Shown one piece after another: positions 5,256 through 5,404 of a stretch of DNA of 5,404 nt (the first letter of the stretch is position 1; every line of letters starts with the position of its first letter). The DNA is taken from the NCBI GenBank assembly GCA_016280695.1, contig JAEEHG010000176.1:1-5404 (forward strand), given 5' to 3'. The notes beneath the pieces are model-generated. The model saw only the letters and a program-made list of their open reading frames with translations. It made no database searches and was not told the origin of the DNA. This DNA comes from Solobacterium sp. (GTDB lineage Bacteria; Bacillota_I; Bacilli_A; Erysipelotrichales; Erysipelotrichaceae). Both the position numbers and the translations under genes were made by a program.

Positions 5256-5404
5256 ATGAAGAAAACATGTAAAGCAAAACTGATTCTTGCCCTGAGCCTG
5301 CTGGCCGGATGCGCCCCGGGTCCATCACCGGGCGGTGATCAACAGCCGGGCAGGTTTTCCGCTGTTACGGCCGAAGCGGGCTTTGATACGGTCGTCACCA
5401 TGCA
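5256..5404 (+). CDS. apbE: ApbE-like FAD:protein FMN transferase lipoprotein, 5' part only
   Basis: The visible 49 residues begin with a lipoprotein signal: basic MKKTCKAK, a short hydrophobic stretch and lipobox LLAGC (15-19), with Cys19 as lipidated residue. A Gly/Pro-rich linker follows, then the motif FDTVVTM (about 43-49), like the beginning of the ApbE catalytic domain in Bacillota. ApbE uses FAD to attach FMN to Thr of (S/T)GAT motifs outside the membrane; both substrates, RnfD and RnfG, are encoded in the adjacent divergent operon, which strongly supports the assignment. An in-frame ATG at 5238 would add MVLSLR; the 5256 start gives a more standard signal peptide, but neither has a good ribosome binding site. 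The catalytic residues lie beyond the edge, so the call rests on the N-terminus and context. Confidence 0.78.
   Translation, partial: MKKTCKAKLILALSLLAGCAPGPSPGGDQQPGRFSAVTAEAGFDTVVTM

Overview
The window is almost entirely one minus-strand operon for an Rnf complex, the membrane-bound ferredoxin:NAD+ oxidoreductase that couples electron transfer to Na+ or H+ pumping. The order is rnfC-rnfD-rnfG-rnfE-rnfA-(58-aa cysteine-rich protein)-rnfB. This C-D-G-E-A-B order, the polypurine ribosome binding sites and the roughly balanced base composition suggest an anaerobic or fermentative Bacillota. A member of the Erysipelotrichia or a related gut lineage is possible, but the window alone cannot settle this.

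Right end (5158-5404): a compact divergent intergenic region separates rnfC from the start of a plus-strand lipoprotein gene that continues past the edge. Its lipobox and following FDTVVT-type motif look like ApbE, the FAD:protein FMN transferase that attaches FMN to Thr in the (S/T)GAT motifs of RnfD and RnfG. Both substrate motifs are intact here (TGAT in RnfD, SGAT in RnfG). The two divergent TATAAT boxes lie only 21 nt apart, so the promoters appear to overlap back to back.

Centre (767-5157): RnfC, D, G, E and A keep the expected cofactor residues: two CX2CX2CX3C clusters in RnfC, flavinylation Thr in D and G, and the paired intramembrane Cys in A and E. RnfE is unusual in carrying a C-terminal tail of about 62 residues, very rich in Ala and Lys.

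Left part (237-763): this is the least ordinary region. Between rnfA and rnfB lies a short gene encoding a 58-aa membrane-anchored protein with four cysteines, three of them in a CX2CX4C pattern like that of RnfB. The RnfB that follows has only 96 aa: the membrane anchor plus one [4Fe-4S] domain, with no C-terminal ferredoxin-type domains. A perfect 32-nt palindrome acts as terminator 14 nt after the rnfB stop, so the short RnfB is the designed end of the operon and not a product of the window edge. The electron-entry module therefore looks remodelled.

Far left (1-236): no convincing gene. The stretch holds a pair of near-identical direct repeats, a sequence resembling an insertion-sequence terminus, several small palindromes and a possible minus-strand promoter leading off the left edge.
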